A DNA stretch of 64,000 bases from JAGCJX01 sp045638645 (GTDB lineage: Bacteria > Bacteroidota > Bacteroidia > Bacteroidales > UBA932), in assembly GCA_045638645.1 (NCBI GenBank), contig JAZUBU010000002.1, positions 176,298 through 240,297 on the forward strand. Direction: 5' to 3'. The translations under genes and the position numbers were made by a program. Positions 7,489 through 16,653 of this stretch are shown here, piece after piece. Below the pieces are notes generated by a model, which saw only the letters and a list, made by a program, of their open reading frames with translations, did no database searches and had not been told where the DNA came from. How positions within the stretch are numbered: the stretch's first letter is position 1; each line of letters begins with the position of its first letter.

Positions 7489-8835
7489 CTACATAAAGAA
7501 TTTATCCACTTTCACGACAGCAGAAGGATGGGCAAAGACCACAACCTGGTCATAAGGCCGTATAACACTGTCTCCGACGGCAATGAAACTTTCGTTGCCC
7601 CGGATGACACCACCAATGATGGCATCTTCCGGAAAATTAAGATCACGTAGTTTGCCCGTGGTAATCAAGCTGTTGGGATTCACAATGAATTCAAGCACTT
7701 CCGCATCGGTTCCGTTCAGCACCTTGATGGAACGCACTTTGTTGGACAAGGTATAGCGGAAAATCCGACCGGCTGTGATGAGTTTTTTGTTGATGACGGC
7801 ATCCACACCCATACCCTCGGCCAATTTGATGTATTCGAAGTTTTCCACCTCGGCAATCACCTTGGACACGCCCATGCGCTTGGCGACCATGCAGGACAGG
7901 ATGTTGGTTTCAGAACTGCTGGTCACGGCCACAAAGGCATCGCAGTCCCGCACATTTTCTTCAATCAGAATATCCGTATTGCGTCCATCCCCATTGATGA
8001 CCAAAGTACGGGTCAAGGTCTCCGAAAGGGCCTCACAACGTTCAGGGCGCTGTTCAATGATCTTGATCTGGTCAACGGATTTCTCCAGATTCCGGGCAAC
8101 CAGTTCCCCTATCCGGCCACCACCCAAAATCATCAGGCTACGCACCGACAACGGGGGCTTACCGGAATAACTGACGGCTTCCGCGACACCTTCCTTCTTG
8201 GCTATGAGATAGACCATATCCCCCAGCTTGAAGCGGGTATCGGGACGGGGAATGATGGTCTCCCCATCACGGGAAATGGCAACAGAACGGTACAACAACT
8301 GCTTCGCCCCAATGAAATCCATGGGAACCTTTCCAATGAGTGGAGCGCCATCCTCCAGACGAAAGACCACCAACTGAAGTTTTCCATGGGAATAATCCAT
8401 AAATTCCGAAGTCGCCGATTCGCGCAGCAAATTCACAATCTCACGCGCAGCGATCTTCTCGGGATAAAAGAGGGAGTCAATGCCCATCTCAATGAAGAGC
8501 AATTTGTTCTCGTTGGTCTGGTACTCTTCGGTATTGATCCGTGCCGTAACACGTTTTGCACCCATCTTCTTGGCCAGCAAGGCACTGACCAAATTGACAT
8601 CCTGCTCCGCTGCAGGGCTTACTGCCACAAACAGATCAGCTTGGTCCGCACCGGCCATCGTCAGGGTCTCGATGGAGGTAGGCTTGCCCAGAATGGTCAC
8701 CACATCCGCAATTTCCGCCACGTGGTTCAACCGCTCCTCATTGGCATCAATCACCACAATGTCGTGGTATTCCTGACTCAACATCTTTGCAAGGTGGGTA
8801 CCCACCTCCCCGGCTCCGGCCACAATAATCTTCAT
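7489..8835 (-). CDS. trkA: Trk potassium uptake regulatory protein TrkA
   Basis: 448 residues with the duplicated architecture of TrkA: an RCK_N Rossmann domain starting IIVAGAGEVGTHLAKML with Asp in VVIDANEERL, a TrkA_C domain (around SHGKLQLVVFRL), a second RCK_N domain (MILGGGRIGELVARNLE, near residue 236) and a second TrkA_C domain at the end. TrkA is the cytoplasmic NAD/ATP-sensing gate of the TrkH/TrkG potassium channel. No trkH is adjacent, although the two are often together; the partner must be elsewhere. It lies 21 bases after nadA and 9 bases before the M6 protease gene. Confidence 0.95.
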   Translation of the reverse strand: MKIIVAGAGEVGTHLAKMLSQEYHDIVVIDANEERLNHVAEIADVVTILGKPTSIETLTMAGADQADLFVAVSPAAEQDVNLVSALLAKKMGAKRVTARINTEEYQTNENKLLFIEMGIDSLFYPEKIAAREIVNLLRESATSEFMDYSHGKLQLVVFRLEDGAPLIGKVPMDFIGAKQLLYRSVAISRDGETIIPRPDTRFKLGDMVYLIAKKEGVAEAVSYSGKPPLSVRSLMILGGGRIGELVARNLEKSVDQIKIIEQRPERCEALSETLTRTLVINGDGRNTDILIEENVRDCDAFVAVTSSSETNILSCMVAKRMGVSKVIAEVENFEYIKLAEGMGVDAVINKKLITAGRIFRYTLSNKVRSIKVLNGTDAEVLEFIVNPNSLITTGKLRDLNFPEDAIIGGVIRGNESFIAVGDSVIRPYDQVVVFAHPSAVVKVDKFFM

Positions 8836-8856
8836 AAGCTGATATGTTAAACGATA

Positions 8857-9780
8857 TTACAGGCTCATCATCCGCTCAATGGGAATCAAAGCCCGCTGAC
8901 GGATGTCTTCGGGCACTTTGACTTCTCCACATTCCGTTTCCAAGGTTTCCAAAAGACGTTCCAGCGTAACCTTCTTCATTTCCTTGCAAATGGTACCCGG
9001 AGCAATCGGGATGAATTCTTTCTCCGGAGAACGTTTCTTCAGTTCGTGCAAGGTACCCTCCTCGGTTGCAATGACAAAACGGTTTTTGGGCACCCGAATC
9101 GAATGGTCCAAAATTCCTGCTGTCGAATAGAAAAATGCCCGGGGATGAGACAGGATTGCCGGATCTTTGGCACAGATGGATTCGGGATGAATCAGCACGT
9201 CGGCATCCGGGTATTCGTCCAATTTGCGCAAGACCATCTCGGACGTAATCTCATCGTGCACACAGCAGCAACCGTCCCACAATTCCATGTTCCGTCCCGT
9301 CTCGTGATTGATCCAGGCTCCCAGGTTCCGGTCCGGTCCAAACAAAATGTCACAATCTTTCGGCAACGAACGTACCACGTTCAGCGCATTGGAAGAGGTA
9401 CAGCAGTAATCTGTCCAAGCCTTTACGTCCGCGGTTGTGTTCACATAGCTGACTACCAACCCGTTCGGATGTGCTTCCTTCCAACGGCGCAGCCCTTCGC
9501 CGGTCGCACTGTCGGCCAGGGAACAACCGGCTTCCGGAGCCGGAGACAAGACCTTCTTGTGCGGAGCGATGATGGAAGCCGTTTCCGCCATAAAGTGGAC
9601 ACCACAAAAAACAATGATGTCTGCATCGGTGGTTGCCGCCTGCTTGGACAAGCCCAACGAGTCGCCCAAATAATCTGCCAGATCCTGAATTTCCGGCAAC
9701 GTGTAATAATGCGCCAGGATCACGGCGTTCTTCTCTTTCTTCAACGCCTGAATCCGTGCCACCATCTCGGATTGAGTCAT
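8857..9780 (-). CDS. nadA: Quinolinate synthase A
   Basis: 307 residues. It condenses iminoaspartate with dihydroxyacetone phosphate to quinolinate, using a 4Fe-4S cluster. Visible motifs are NAVILAHYYTLPEIQDLADYLGDS at the start, the cysteine regions VFCGVHFMAE, DYCCTSSNA and DGCCCVHDEI, and FGPDRNLGAW. The start ATG overlaps the nadC stop (TAATG), so the two are translationally coupled. It is the third step-forming gene of the nadB-nadC-nadA group and supplies de novo NAD. Confidence 0.97.
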   Translation of the reverse strand: MTQSEMVARIQALKKEKNAVILAHYYTLPEIQDLADYLGDSLGLSKQAATTDADIIVFCGVHFMAETASIIAPHKKVLSPAPEAGCSLADSATGEGLRRWKEAHPNGLVVSYVNTTADVKAWTDYCCTSSNALNVVRSLPKDCDILFGPDRNLGAWINHETGRNMELWDGCCCVHDEITSEMVLRKLDEYPDADVLIHPESICAKDPAILSHPRAFFYSTAGILDHSIRVPKNRFVIATEEGTLHELKKRSPEKEFIPIAPGTICKEMKKVTLERLLETLETECGEVKVPEDIRQRALIPIERMMSL

Positions 9781-10625
9781 TATTGCAAAATTTTAATGTT
9801 CATACTGATATCCATTGCCTTGACGGAGTGGGTCAATGCACCTACACTGATGTAGTCCACACCGACTTCCGCCACGGAACGAAGTCGTTCCAACGACATG
9901 TTGCCGGAAGCCTCTGTCTTGGCGCGGCCATCAATCATACGAACGGCTTCTGCCATGGTCGCATTGTCCATGTTGTCCAGCATGATGATGTCAGCTCCAC
10001 CTTCCAGGGCCTGACGTACTTCTTCCAGGTTCGTGGTTTCGACTTCCAAACGGATGCTCAAGGGTTGGTTCCGTTTTACTGCGGCAATTGCATTCGGAAT
10101 TCCTCCTGCAATCTTGATGTGGTTGTCCTTCAACATGACCATATCGTACAAGCCCATCCGGTGGTTCATGCCACCTCCGTGTTTCACGGCCATCTTGTCG
10201 AGTACACGCATACCGGGAACGGTTTTCCGGGTATCCAACAGACGGGTACGGGTTCCTTCCAAGGCATCCACATAACGGGCTGTTTCGGTCGCAATACCGG
10301 ACATACGCTGTAAAATGTTCAACGACAAACGTTCACCACACAACAGGCAACGGTAGCTGGCCTCCATGCGCAGGATGATGTCCCCTGCTTCCACACGAGC
10401 TCCATCCTCCACCAGCGGTTCCCACACAATATCTTTCTCAAAACGTTCGTACACCGAACGGATTACGCCCAAACCGGAAATCACGCCCGGAGCTTTGGCC
10501 TTCATTTCTGCGACCGCACGGGTATAAACAGGAATGATTGCATTGGTACTGATGTCCCCGGTGGAAATATCTTCTTCAATCCCCAGGTCGATCAAACGAT
10601 CGATCAAGTCTTGGTAATTTGTCAT
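9780..10625 (-). CDS. nadC: Nicotinate-nucleotide pyrophosphorylase (carboxylating)
   Basis: 281 residues. It converts quinolinate and PRPP to nicotinate mononucleotide. Recognised by EDISTGDISTNAII near the start, LNILQRMSGIATETARYV, DTRKTVPGMRVLDKMAVKHGGGMNHRMGL (substrate-binding basic residues), LKDNHI, and the C-terminal barrel motifs VEVETTNLEE, IMLDNM and SVGALTHS. It starts 22 bases after nadB and overlaps nadA by one base. Confidence 0.97.
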   Translation of the reverse strand: MTNYQDLIDRLIDLGIEEDISTGDISTNAIIPVYTRAVAEMKAKAPGVISGLGVIRSVYERFEKDIVWEPLVEDGARVEAGDIILRMEASYRCLLCGERLSLNILQRMSGIATETARYVDALEGTRTRLLDTRKTVPGMRVLDKMAVKHGGGMNHRMGLYDMVMLKDNHIKIAGGIPNAIAAVKRNQPLSIRLEVETTNLEEVRQALEGGADIIMLDNMDNATMAEAVRMIDGRAKTEASGNMSLERLRSVAEVGVDYISVGALTHSVKAMDISMNIKILQ

Positions 10626-10647
10626 CTCTTTGTGTATTATCGGATTT

Positions 10648-12237
10648 CTAATTTTTCTTCACTGGAATTTCTTGCACAGGTTTTCCCTGCTGCTGAATGA
10701 GGTGCACCCGGAAACCGGGCATTTCCTTCGGATGGTCTTTGCGATAATGGCAACCCCGACTTTCCCGACGATGGAGAGCACCGGTCAGGATCAACCGGGC
10801 CGTTTCGCAAAGGTTGCGGCTCATTTCTTCGTAAACATCCCGCAGAGGAGCTTCGGACAGCTGGCAACGTGCCTGAACCGCATCCAGATCGGACAAGCCC
10901 TTCTGCAATCCAGCCTCGGTACGGATCAGACCGGCCTGATCCGAAAGGATGGTAGCCACTTCGTCCCGTACTTGGGCATACAGGCCTTCGCGACCGTCCT
11001 CTGCCTTCAAACCCATCGCATAATCACCGACCGGTTCCTTCCGGAATCCGGGTCGGCCGGACAAGGTATAATCTACGGCCCGTTTTCCAAACACCAAACA
11101 TTCTATTAGTGAATTAGAAGCCAATCGGTTAGCACCCATAATACCGGTAGAAGCCAATTCCCCGCACACATACAAGTGGGACAAGTTGGTCTGACCATAC
11201 TCTCCTGTACGAATGCCGCCCACCGTATAATGGGCCGCCGGAGCAATCGGAATCCGGTCCGTCATTTCGATCCCCAATTCCTTGCATTTAGCATCGATGG
11301 TCGGGAAACGGGAGCGGATCTTCTCCGGATCCAAGTGTTGCAAAGACAAATAAACATAGCCTTTGCCCTCCTGCCGGATCTGTTGGTCGATCTGCTGAGC
11401 CACCACATCCCGCGGGGCCAACTCGGCCAATTCGTGGGCACCGACCATGAAGCGTTCTCCATGCAGGTTGATCAGGTAGGCTCCTTCGCCCCGTACGGCC
11501 TCACTCACCAGAAAACTGTCGCCTTTCGGATGCACGATGGCGGTGGGATGGAACTGGATGAATTCCATGTCCTCGATCTCACACCCCGCCCGCCAGGCAA
11601 TGGCCACACCGTCCCCGGTCGTGCTCTTGGGGTTGGTGGTTCTCCTGTAAATGGCGGCCGAGCCTCCACAGGCCAGGATCGTGTGAGAAGCCGTAAAGAT
11701 ATCCTCTTCTGCACGGTCGAAATTCCAGCAACGGACCCCATCACACCGACCCTCCTGTACCAGCAAATCCACCAGGGTACTGTTCGGAAATACTTCTATG
11801 TTGGAATTTTCACGGACTTGGTCCAACACAAACTGCGTCACCAAACGTCCTGTCGCATCGCCACCGGCATGCAGGATCCGGCGCCGATGGTGGCCTCCCT
11901 CCAATCCCAAAGCCAATTCTCCGCTCTCCGATACGTCAAACCGCATTCCGGCACGAATGATTTCCCGGATACGCTCCGGGCCTTCGTTGACCAAAATGCG
12001 GACCGCCGGCGCATCACAAAGACCGCGACCGGCAATGATGGTGTCTTCAAAATGGTATTGGGGGACGTCGTCCTTATCCGTAACGGCTGCAATGCCGCCC
12101 TGAGCAAAATAAGAATTGCTCTCGGTCAGTGCCGATTTGGTCAATAAACCGACTTTCCCGTGCTGTGCTGCACAGTACGCGGCATAAAGTCCTGCCAAAC
12201 CGCTGCCTACGACCAGATAATCGAAATGCCTTCTCAT
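10648..12237 (-). CDS. nadB: L-aspartate oxidase
   Basis: 529 residues. This flavoenzyme oxidises aspartate to iminoaspartate, the first step of NAD synthesis. The N-terminal FAD fold is LVVGSGLAGLYAAYCAA; further motifs are SNSYFAQGGIAAV, HHRRRILHAGGDATGR, EFIQFHPTAI, RDVVAQQID and GELASTGIMGANRLASNSLIE, all typical of NadB in the succinate dehydrogenase-like family. It heads the nad cluster and has its own promoter 19 bases upstream. Confidence 0.97.
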   Translation of the reverse strand: MRRHFDYLVVGSGLAGLYAAYCAAQHGKVGLLTKSALTESNSYFAQGGIAAVTDKDDVPQYHFEDTIIAGRGLCDAPAVRILVNEGPERIREIIRAGMRFDVSESGELALGLEGGHHRRRILHAGGDATGRLVTQFVLDQVRENSNIEVFPNSTLVDLLVQEGRCDGVRCWNFDRAEEDIFTASHTILACGGSAAIYRRTTNPKSTTGDGVAIAWRAGCEIEDMEFIQFHPTAIVHPKGDSFLVSEAVRGEGAYLINLHGERFMVGAHELAELAPRDVVAQQIDQQIRQEGKGYVYLSLQHLDPEKIRSRFPTIDAKCKELGIEMTDRIPIAPAAHYTVGGIRTGEYGQTNLSHLYVCGELASTGIMGANRLASNSLIECLVFGKRAVDYTLSGRPGFRKEPVGDYAMGLKAEDGREGLYAQVRDEVATILSDQAGLIRTEAGLQKGLSDLDAVQARCQLSEAPLRDVYEEMSRNLCETARLILTGALHRRESRGCHYRKDHPKEMPGFRVHLIQQQGKPVQEIPVKKN

Positions 12238-12255
12238 TCTGATACAGAAATTTCA

Positions 12256-12263
12256 CAAATGTA
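12256..12263 (-). promoter_or_regulatory. Promoter -7 box of nadB operon
   Basis: TACATTTG on the minus strand, 19 bases before the nadB ATG. No other convincing -7 box is seen before nadC, nadA, trkA or the M6 gene, so this one may drive all six genes down to 4935. Confidence 0.65.
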
Positions 12264-12269
12264 GTAATT

Positions 12270-13394
12270 TTATTCATAATTCCACTCAGAAATCGATTTT
12301 ACACCCACCAACCCGTAATACGAGGCAACAATGTCGCCACAAATCCAAATACGACGTCCGTACAATTCCGGATGATCCACGAGATTCAAGGCATCCCGGA
12401 CAGCCCCGGTTTTCAACTCAACCGAAGCACACTGGTCGCGGTTGCGTTCGGACACTGACGCCGCCAAAGCCAGGTTAGTCGCCTTTTCAAAAGGTGGATC
12501 GAAACGGATAGACGAAGAAGTCAAATCCCCTCCAACGACATAACCGACCACCCAAACATCTTGTGCACCAACATGATCCACCAGCTCTCCAACCGTCAGG
12601 GCGGATTCCCGGGTTCGTCCGTCATGCAAATCCCCCATGTTCAGTTCCTCGTTGATCCAGATCCGGGAGGTATCCAGCACGATTGAAAAATCCTGTTGGA
12701 CATCTTCCACCATTTCCGTGGTCGACAGCGTCAGGGTCAGCACCTGCCCTTCGGACAGAAAACGGCTCCCCAACGACTTCTGCTCAACCCCATCCGTCAG
12801 CTGCATTTCCACCCGCCCCGGTAGAAAATAAGCGATCCGCTGCTCACGCAAACCGTACGCCAACTGTCCCGAATCGGCCGTCAAGGACACAGACCATCCC
12901 GCATACACGGTGGAAAAGGGCTCCGTAAAACGAAAGCGCAGACCGGCATTGAGGGCATGCGCCCAAAACGTCACCCCAACGGTCTGGCCTGCGGTCACCA
13001 CCACCAATTGCCGGTCCCCGTACTGAGGCTCTGCAAATGCAGGTTCTTCGAAAACCCGGGAGATGACTTCGGCGGCATAGGTTCCCGGTTCCAAAAACCA
13101 CTCTTTGGGCCGATCCACATACCTTCCTTGGTATACCGGCTCCTCCGGGGCATCGACCGAAGCCAAGGTCAAAATAAATTCGTTCGTATCCACCACTGGA
13201 TTCGGATCCGCGGATGCCGTTCCTGTCCCAGCCCATGGCCCGGGCGACAAGTGCTCCACCGACCGGCCGTCCAATCCCAACCTCAGACAACCCTGACGGT
13301 CCCAATCCGGTCCGTCCTTGCCACAGGCCACACAGCCCAAACACGCCAACAATGCCGTCACACAGTTTCCCAAAAAGGAGTTTCTTTTTTTCAT
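12270..13394 (-). CDS. DUF4493-like lipoprotein with C-terminal OB-fold-like domain
   Basis: 374 residues from the ATG at 13394; the codon before it is a GTG in frame. Lipoprotein signal ending LGCVACGKD. The N-terminal part (GCLRLGLDG, then FILTLASVDAPEEPVYQG and LEPGTYAAEV) has the layout of Bacteroidota DUF4493 proteins, which are beta-sandwich surface lipoproteins. The last ~110 residues (LTVGELVDHVGAQDVWVVGYVVGG to GRRIWICGDIVASYYGLVGVKS) resemble the DUF6359-type domain seen in similar proteins. No function is known. It is transcribed from its own promoter and ends 32 bases before nadB, so some read-through into nadB is possible. Confidence 0.65.
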   Translation of the reverse strand: MKKRNSFLGNCVTALLACLGCVACGKDGPDWDRQGCLRLGLDGRSVEHLSPGPWAGTGTASADPNPVVDTNEFILTLASVDAPEEPVYQGRYVDRPKEWFLEPGTYAAEVISRVFEEPAFAEPQYGDRQLVVVTAGQTVGVTFWAHALNAGLRFRFTEPFSTVYAGWSVSLTADSGQLAYGLREQRIAYFLPGRVEMQLTDGVEQKSLGSRFLSEGQVLTLTLSTTEMVEDVQQDFSIVLDTSRIWINEELNMGDLHDGRTRESALTVGELVDHVGAQDVWVVGYVVGGDLTSSSIRFDPPFEKATNLALAASVSERNRDQCASVELKTGAVRDALNLVDHPELYGRRIWICGDIVASYYGLVGVKSISEWNYE

Positions 13395-13434
13395 CACATC
13401 ACTTTTATCATTACACCATCGGGGCAGGCCACGC

Positions 13435-13442
13435 CAAAATTA
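13435..13442 (-). promoter_or_regulatory. Promoter -7 box of the DUF4493-like gene
   Basis: TAATTTTG on the minus strand, about 41 bases before the ATG at 13394. Confidence 0.55.
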
Positions 13443-13495
13443 GTCATCCAGGAGCTACTCTCCCAACCAATACATCAAAAACTGTATTTTTTTAC

Positions 13496-13503
13496 TAATT
13501 TTG
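13496..13503 (+). promoter_or_regulatory. Promoter -7 box of the small outer-membrane protein gene
   Basis: TAATTTTG, 43 bases before the ATG at 13546. It is divergent from the box at 13435. Confidence 0.55.
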
Positions 13504-13545
13504 TCTGCTACTTTTCGGTTTTTAACTAATTAGAATTGTAAAAAC

Positions 13546-14097
13546 ATGATGAAAAAACTCTTCATAGCAGCCTTGTTCCTGCTTACCAGCTTCCCCATCT
13601 GCTTCGGACAAACCGACAGCAATACCGCCCGACTCAACTTCAACCAACGCCAATACGAAGGTGACGTGGACCTTAACGTCAGCGTGTACCCGTTCGAATT
13701 GGGATTTTCCACCCTGCACGGGATCCGTTTCAACAACACACAAGATGCCGGACACCCCTCCTTTTTCCTTGGGATCAACACCGGTTATCAGCCTTGGGCA
13801 GAAGACTTCTTCATTTACTATGCCCTTCATCCCCGTTTCTACCTTCCCAGCTTCGAGAACCGCGAGTACTACCTGGCCCTTGAAATCGGAGCGAATACCG
13901 GTATTGCGAAACTGAAAAACGGCAACATGTTCTACGACCACAAATTTTACCTCGGCGCCCAAGCCGGGATCGCCTACTTCCTCGGCGAGAAATATGCCCT
14001 GGACATTGCCGTCAAACTGCAAATGGTGGAACGTCTGTACACCAAGGGAGGCATCCAATGCCCGGTCATCAGCCTGAGTGCCGGTTTCCGGTTCTAG
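13546..14097 (+). CDS. Small outer-membrane beta-barrel protein
   Basis: 183 residues. A signal peptide (MKKLFIAALFLLTSFPICFGQ) is followed by alternating hydrophobic/polar strands and a C-terminal aromatic residue (SLSAGFRF), the usual signature of an outer-membrane barrel; about eight strands fit the length. No family motif is recognised. Monocistronic, with a promoter and a hairpin after the stop. Function unknown. Confidence 0.65.
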   Translation: MMKKLFIAALFLLTSFPICFGQTDSNTARLNFNQRQYEGDVDLNVSVYPFELGFSTLHGIRFNNTQDAGHPSFFLGINTGYQPWAEDFFIYYALHPRFYLPSFENREYYLALEIGANTGIAKLKNGNMFYDHKFYLGAQAGIAYFLGEKYALDIAVKLQMVERLYTKGGIQCPVISLSAGFRF

Positions 14098-14120
14098 GTC
14101 ACAAGACCCGACAAACGACG

Positions 14121-14156
14121 AGCGAGCCTGACTCCTTAAAAAAGAGTCAGGCTCGC
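14121..14156 (+). terminator. Hairpin after the small outer-membrane protein gene
   Basis: Perfect 14-base stem AGCGAGCCTGACTC / GAGTCAGGCTCGCT with an A-rich loop. There is no run of T after it on the plus strand, so it may work as an mRNA 3' end stabiliser or with Rho, or terminate poorly. Confidence 0.55.
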
Positions 14157-14220
14157 TACTTAACCTAAACTTAAACTATGAAAAACGTTGAATTTTCCTC
14201 GCAACATCCATGCCACGGGG

Positions 14221-16593
14221 TTAATTCAGTTTTCTCAATTTTGCATATTTCAAGAGCAGTGTTTTTGTTCCCACGGACTCAAATTGGACCACAGCCTTGA
14301 TATTCGGTTCGATACCTTCCAAGGACAAAATACTGCCATAACCAAAACGGTCGTGTTCCACCCGTTCCCCCACCACAAAGCGTTCTCCGGAAGTGACAGC
14401 AGGGCCTGCCACGGCCGACACCGGTCTGACAGAAGCTGGAGCGGATGTCGTTGCAGGACGGCTGCCCACCGGAGTCAGACGACGGGATCCTTGCGATGAC
14501 GGAGCCGGACGGCCCACCGGTGAGGTACCTGACCGGCCAAACGAACGATCCATCCCTCCGAGCGCAGGACCGGTCTCTTTCGCCAGAGGCTTGTCCAGAA
14601 AATGAGGTGGAATTTCTTTCAGGAAGCGGCTCGGTGTCGAGGAGGTATGTTCTCCCCAGCGGAAACGCTCACGGGCAAACGACAATCCCAACCCGTTCAT
14701 AGCCCGGGTCATCCCGACATAAAACAAACGGCGCTCCTCTTCGATATCCATCTCGGTACTCAAGGTATTGGTTGACGGAAACAAACTTTCCTCCATCCCC
14801 ACCAGGTACACATACGGGAACTCCAGGCCCTTGGACGAGTGGACCGTCATCAACTTGATCCGGTTCTCATCCTCCTCCGATTCCCCCACATCCAGATCCG
14901 AGATCAACGAAACATTGGACAGGTAGGCATTCATAGACAAGTCCTCCAGGGTCAGTTCCCGGTCTTCTTCCAAGGCACTTTCCTGCGCGTCGCTGATGAA
15001 CAACGAGACACTGTTCAACAACTCCTCGGCATTCTCCACCCGGGACTGTCCTTCGATGGATTTGTCCTCTTTCAAGAACAGAATATAGGCACTCCGGTTC
15101 GCAATGGTCAGTGCCAGTTCGTATGCGTTTTTACCCTCGGCTGCTGCATGCAATTCCCGGATCATGGCAGCAAAGTCCCGGAGTTTCAACACCGCGCCCC
15201 CTTTCAGGCCGAAAGCTTCCAAATCGGCATTGGACAAATCCACCGCCCCCATGAGGGATGTCTGGTGGCTGGCTGCTGCCTGCGTCAGACGCTCCATGGT
15301 CGTATCCCCAATACCACGCGCCGGGACATTCACAATGCGTCGGAAAGCCTCGTCGTCCTGACCGTTCATGACCAATTTGAAGTAGGCCAGCATCTCCTTG
15401 ATTTCCTTGCGTTCGTAGAAGGAGTGACCTGCATAGACTTTGTACGGCAGGTTGGCCCGGCGCAAACTTTCTTCGATGACCCGGGATTGGGCATTCGTCC
15501 GGTACAAAATGGCAAAATCACTGTAGGCCGACTTTTCAAGCAGGATGCGACGCTTGATAGAAGAGGCAACCAACGCCCCTTCTTCCTGCTCGGTGAACGA
15601 AGCAATGAGTTCGAGCTTCTCTCCGGCATTTCCTTCCGAAAAGCAGACTTTTTGAATGCGGTTGCTGTTGTGTTCGATGACAGCGTTCGCTGCATCCACA
15701 ATGGTCTGGGTAGAACGGTAGTTCTGTTCCAGTTTGAAGGTCCGTACCGTCGGAAAATCCTTCTGGAACGTGAGGATGTTCTCCACCCGCGCCCCACGAA
15801 AGGCATAGATACTTTGCGAATCATCGCCCACCACCGTCACGTTGCGGTGAACAGCAGACAACTTCTTGACAATCAAGTATTGGGCATAGTTCGTATCTTG
15901 GTACTCATCCACCAGAATGAAACGAAACTGGTCCGCCAACGCCGCGCACACATCGGGATGGTCGCGCAGCAGGATGTTCATGTACAACAGGATGTCATCA
16001 AAATCCATAGCTCCGGCCGTTTTGCACTTGCGGGCATACAGGCCATAAATCTCGCCCAAACGGGGTTTCCGGTTGCTGCGGTCTTCCTCCATCAACTGGG
16101 CACTTTTCTGATAGGCTCCAGCCGTAATCAGGTTGTTTTTGGCACGCGAGATCCGACCGGCCACGTCCTTGGGTTTGTATAACTTGTCATCCAAATTTAG
16201 CTCCTTCACACAGGTCTTGATCATGTTGCGCGAATCGGTGGTATCGTAGATGGTAAAATTCTCCGGAAAACCGATCCGGTCCGCATATTCCCGCAGGATA
16301 CGAAGGAAAATGGAGTGAAAGGTTCCCATCCAGATCCGCACACCGCTACGCCGTCCCACCAGTTCTGAAATACGTTCCTTCATCTCCCGTGCCGCCTTGT
16401 TGGTAAAGGTCAGGGCCAAAATGCTTTGCGGCGCATATCCCAGTTCCAACAGATGGGCTATCTTGTAGGTAATTACGCGCGTTTTCCCAGACCCGGCTCC
16501 AGCCACAATCAAAGAGGGGCCTTCGTTGTACAGGACAGCCTCCCTTTGCACCCGGTTCAAACCGGTCAAATCCAAATTCTTTTCATTTTCCAT
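14221..16593 (-). CDS. UvrD/PcrA-type superfamily 1 DNA helicase
   Basis: 790 residues. SF1A helicase motifs in order: Q-motif LNRVQREAV, motif I GAGSGKTRV (about 33-41), LTFTNKAAREMKER, motif II FILVDEYQDTN, motif III VVGDDSQSIYAFRGA, motif IV LEQNYRST, motif V MTVHSSKGLEFPYVYLVG, motif VI RRLFYVGMTRA. The C-terminus carries a Ser/Pro/Gly-rich linker and then a Tudor-like tail (FVVGERVEHDRFGYGSILSLEG), as in PcrA, where it contacts RNA polymerase. Role: nucleotide excision repair and removal of blocked polymerase. Divergent from nqrA. Confidence 0.93.
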   Translation of the reverse strand: MENEKNLDLTGLNRVQREAVLYNEGPSLIVAGAGSGKTRVITYKIAHLLELGYAPQSILALTFTNKAAREMKERISELVGRRSGVRIWMGTFHSIFLRILREYADRIGFPENFTIYDTTDSRNMIKTCVKELNLDDKLYKPKDVAGRISRAKNNLITAGAYQKSAQLMEEDRSNRKPRLGEIYGLYARKCKTAGAMDFDDILLYMNILLRDHPDVCAALADQFRFILVDEYQDTNYAQYLIVKKLSAVHRNVTVVGDDSQSIYAFRGARVENILTFQKDFPTVRTFKLEQNYRSTQTIVDAANAVIEHNSNRIQKVCFSEGNAGEKLELIASFTEQEEGALVASSIKRRILLEKSAYSDFAILYRTNAQSRVIEESLRRANLPYKVYAGHSFYERKEIKEMLAYFKLVMNGQDDEAFRRIVNVPARGIGDTTMERLTQAAASHQTSLMGAVDLSNADLEAFGLKGGAVLKLRDFAAMIRELHAAAEGKNAYELALTIANRSAYILFLKEDKSIEGQSRVENAEELLNSVSLFISDAQESALEEDRELTLEDLSMNAYLSNVSLISDLDVGESEEDENRIKLMTVHSSKGLEFPYVYLVGMEESLFPSTNTLSTEMDIEEERRLFYVGMTRAMNGLGLSFARERFRWGEHTSSTPSRFLKEIPPHFLDKPLAKETGPALGGMDRSFGRSGTSPVGRPAPSSQGSRRLTPVGSRPATTSAPASVRPVSAVAGPAVTSGERFVVGERVEHDRFGYGSILSLEGIEPNIKAVVQFESVGTKTLLLKYAKLRKLN

Positions 16594-16600
16594 TTCCCCG

Positions 16601-16608
16601 CAAATCTA
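16601..16608 (-). promoter_or_regulatory. Promoter -7 box of the uvrD/pcrA gene
   Basis: TAGATTTG on the minus strand, only 8 bases before the ATG at 16593, implying a nearly leaderless mRNA. Confidence 0.5.
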
Positions 16609-16621
16609 CGGATTATTTTTT

Positions 16622-16629
16622 TATCTTTG
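16622..16629 (+). promoter_or_regulatory. Promoter -7 box of the nqr operon
   Basis: TATCTTTG followed by CACCCG, 25 bases before the nqrA ATG. It is the only clear -7 box before the six nqr genes. Confidence 0.7.
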
Positions 16630-16653
16630 CACCCGTTTAAATCATCACTCAAA

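Noticed and set aside
14178..14297. 39-codon ORF starting MKNVEFSSQ, after a TAACCTAAACTTAAACT leader
   Set aside because: The leader resembles starts of other Bacteroidales genes, but the frame soon enters the 3' end of the helicase gene in antisense and has no recognisable product; at most a gene remnant.
14839..16182. 447-codon ORF antisense to the uvrD/pcrA helicase
   Set aside because: Helicase motifs are complete on the other strand; the antisense frame is a codon-bias shadow.
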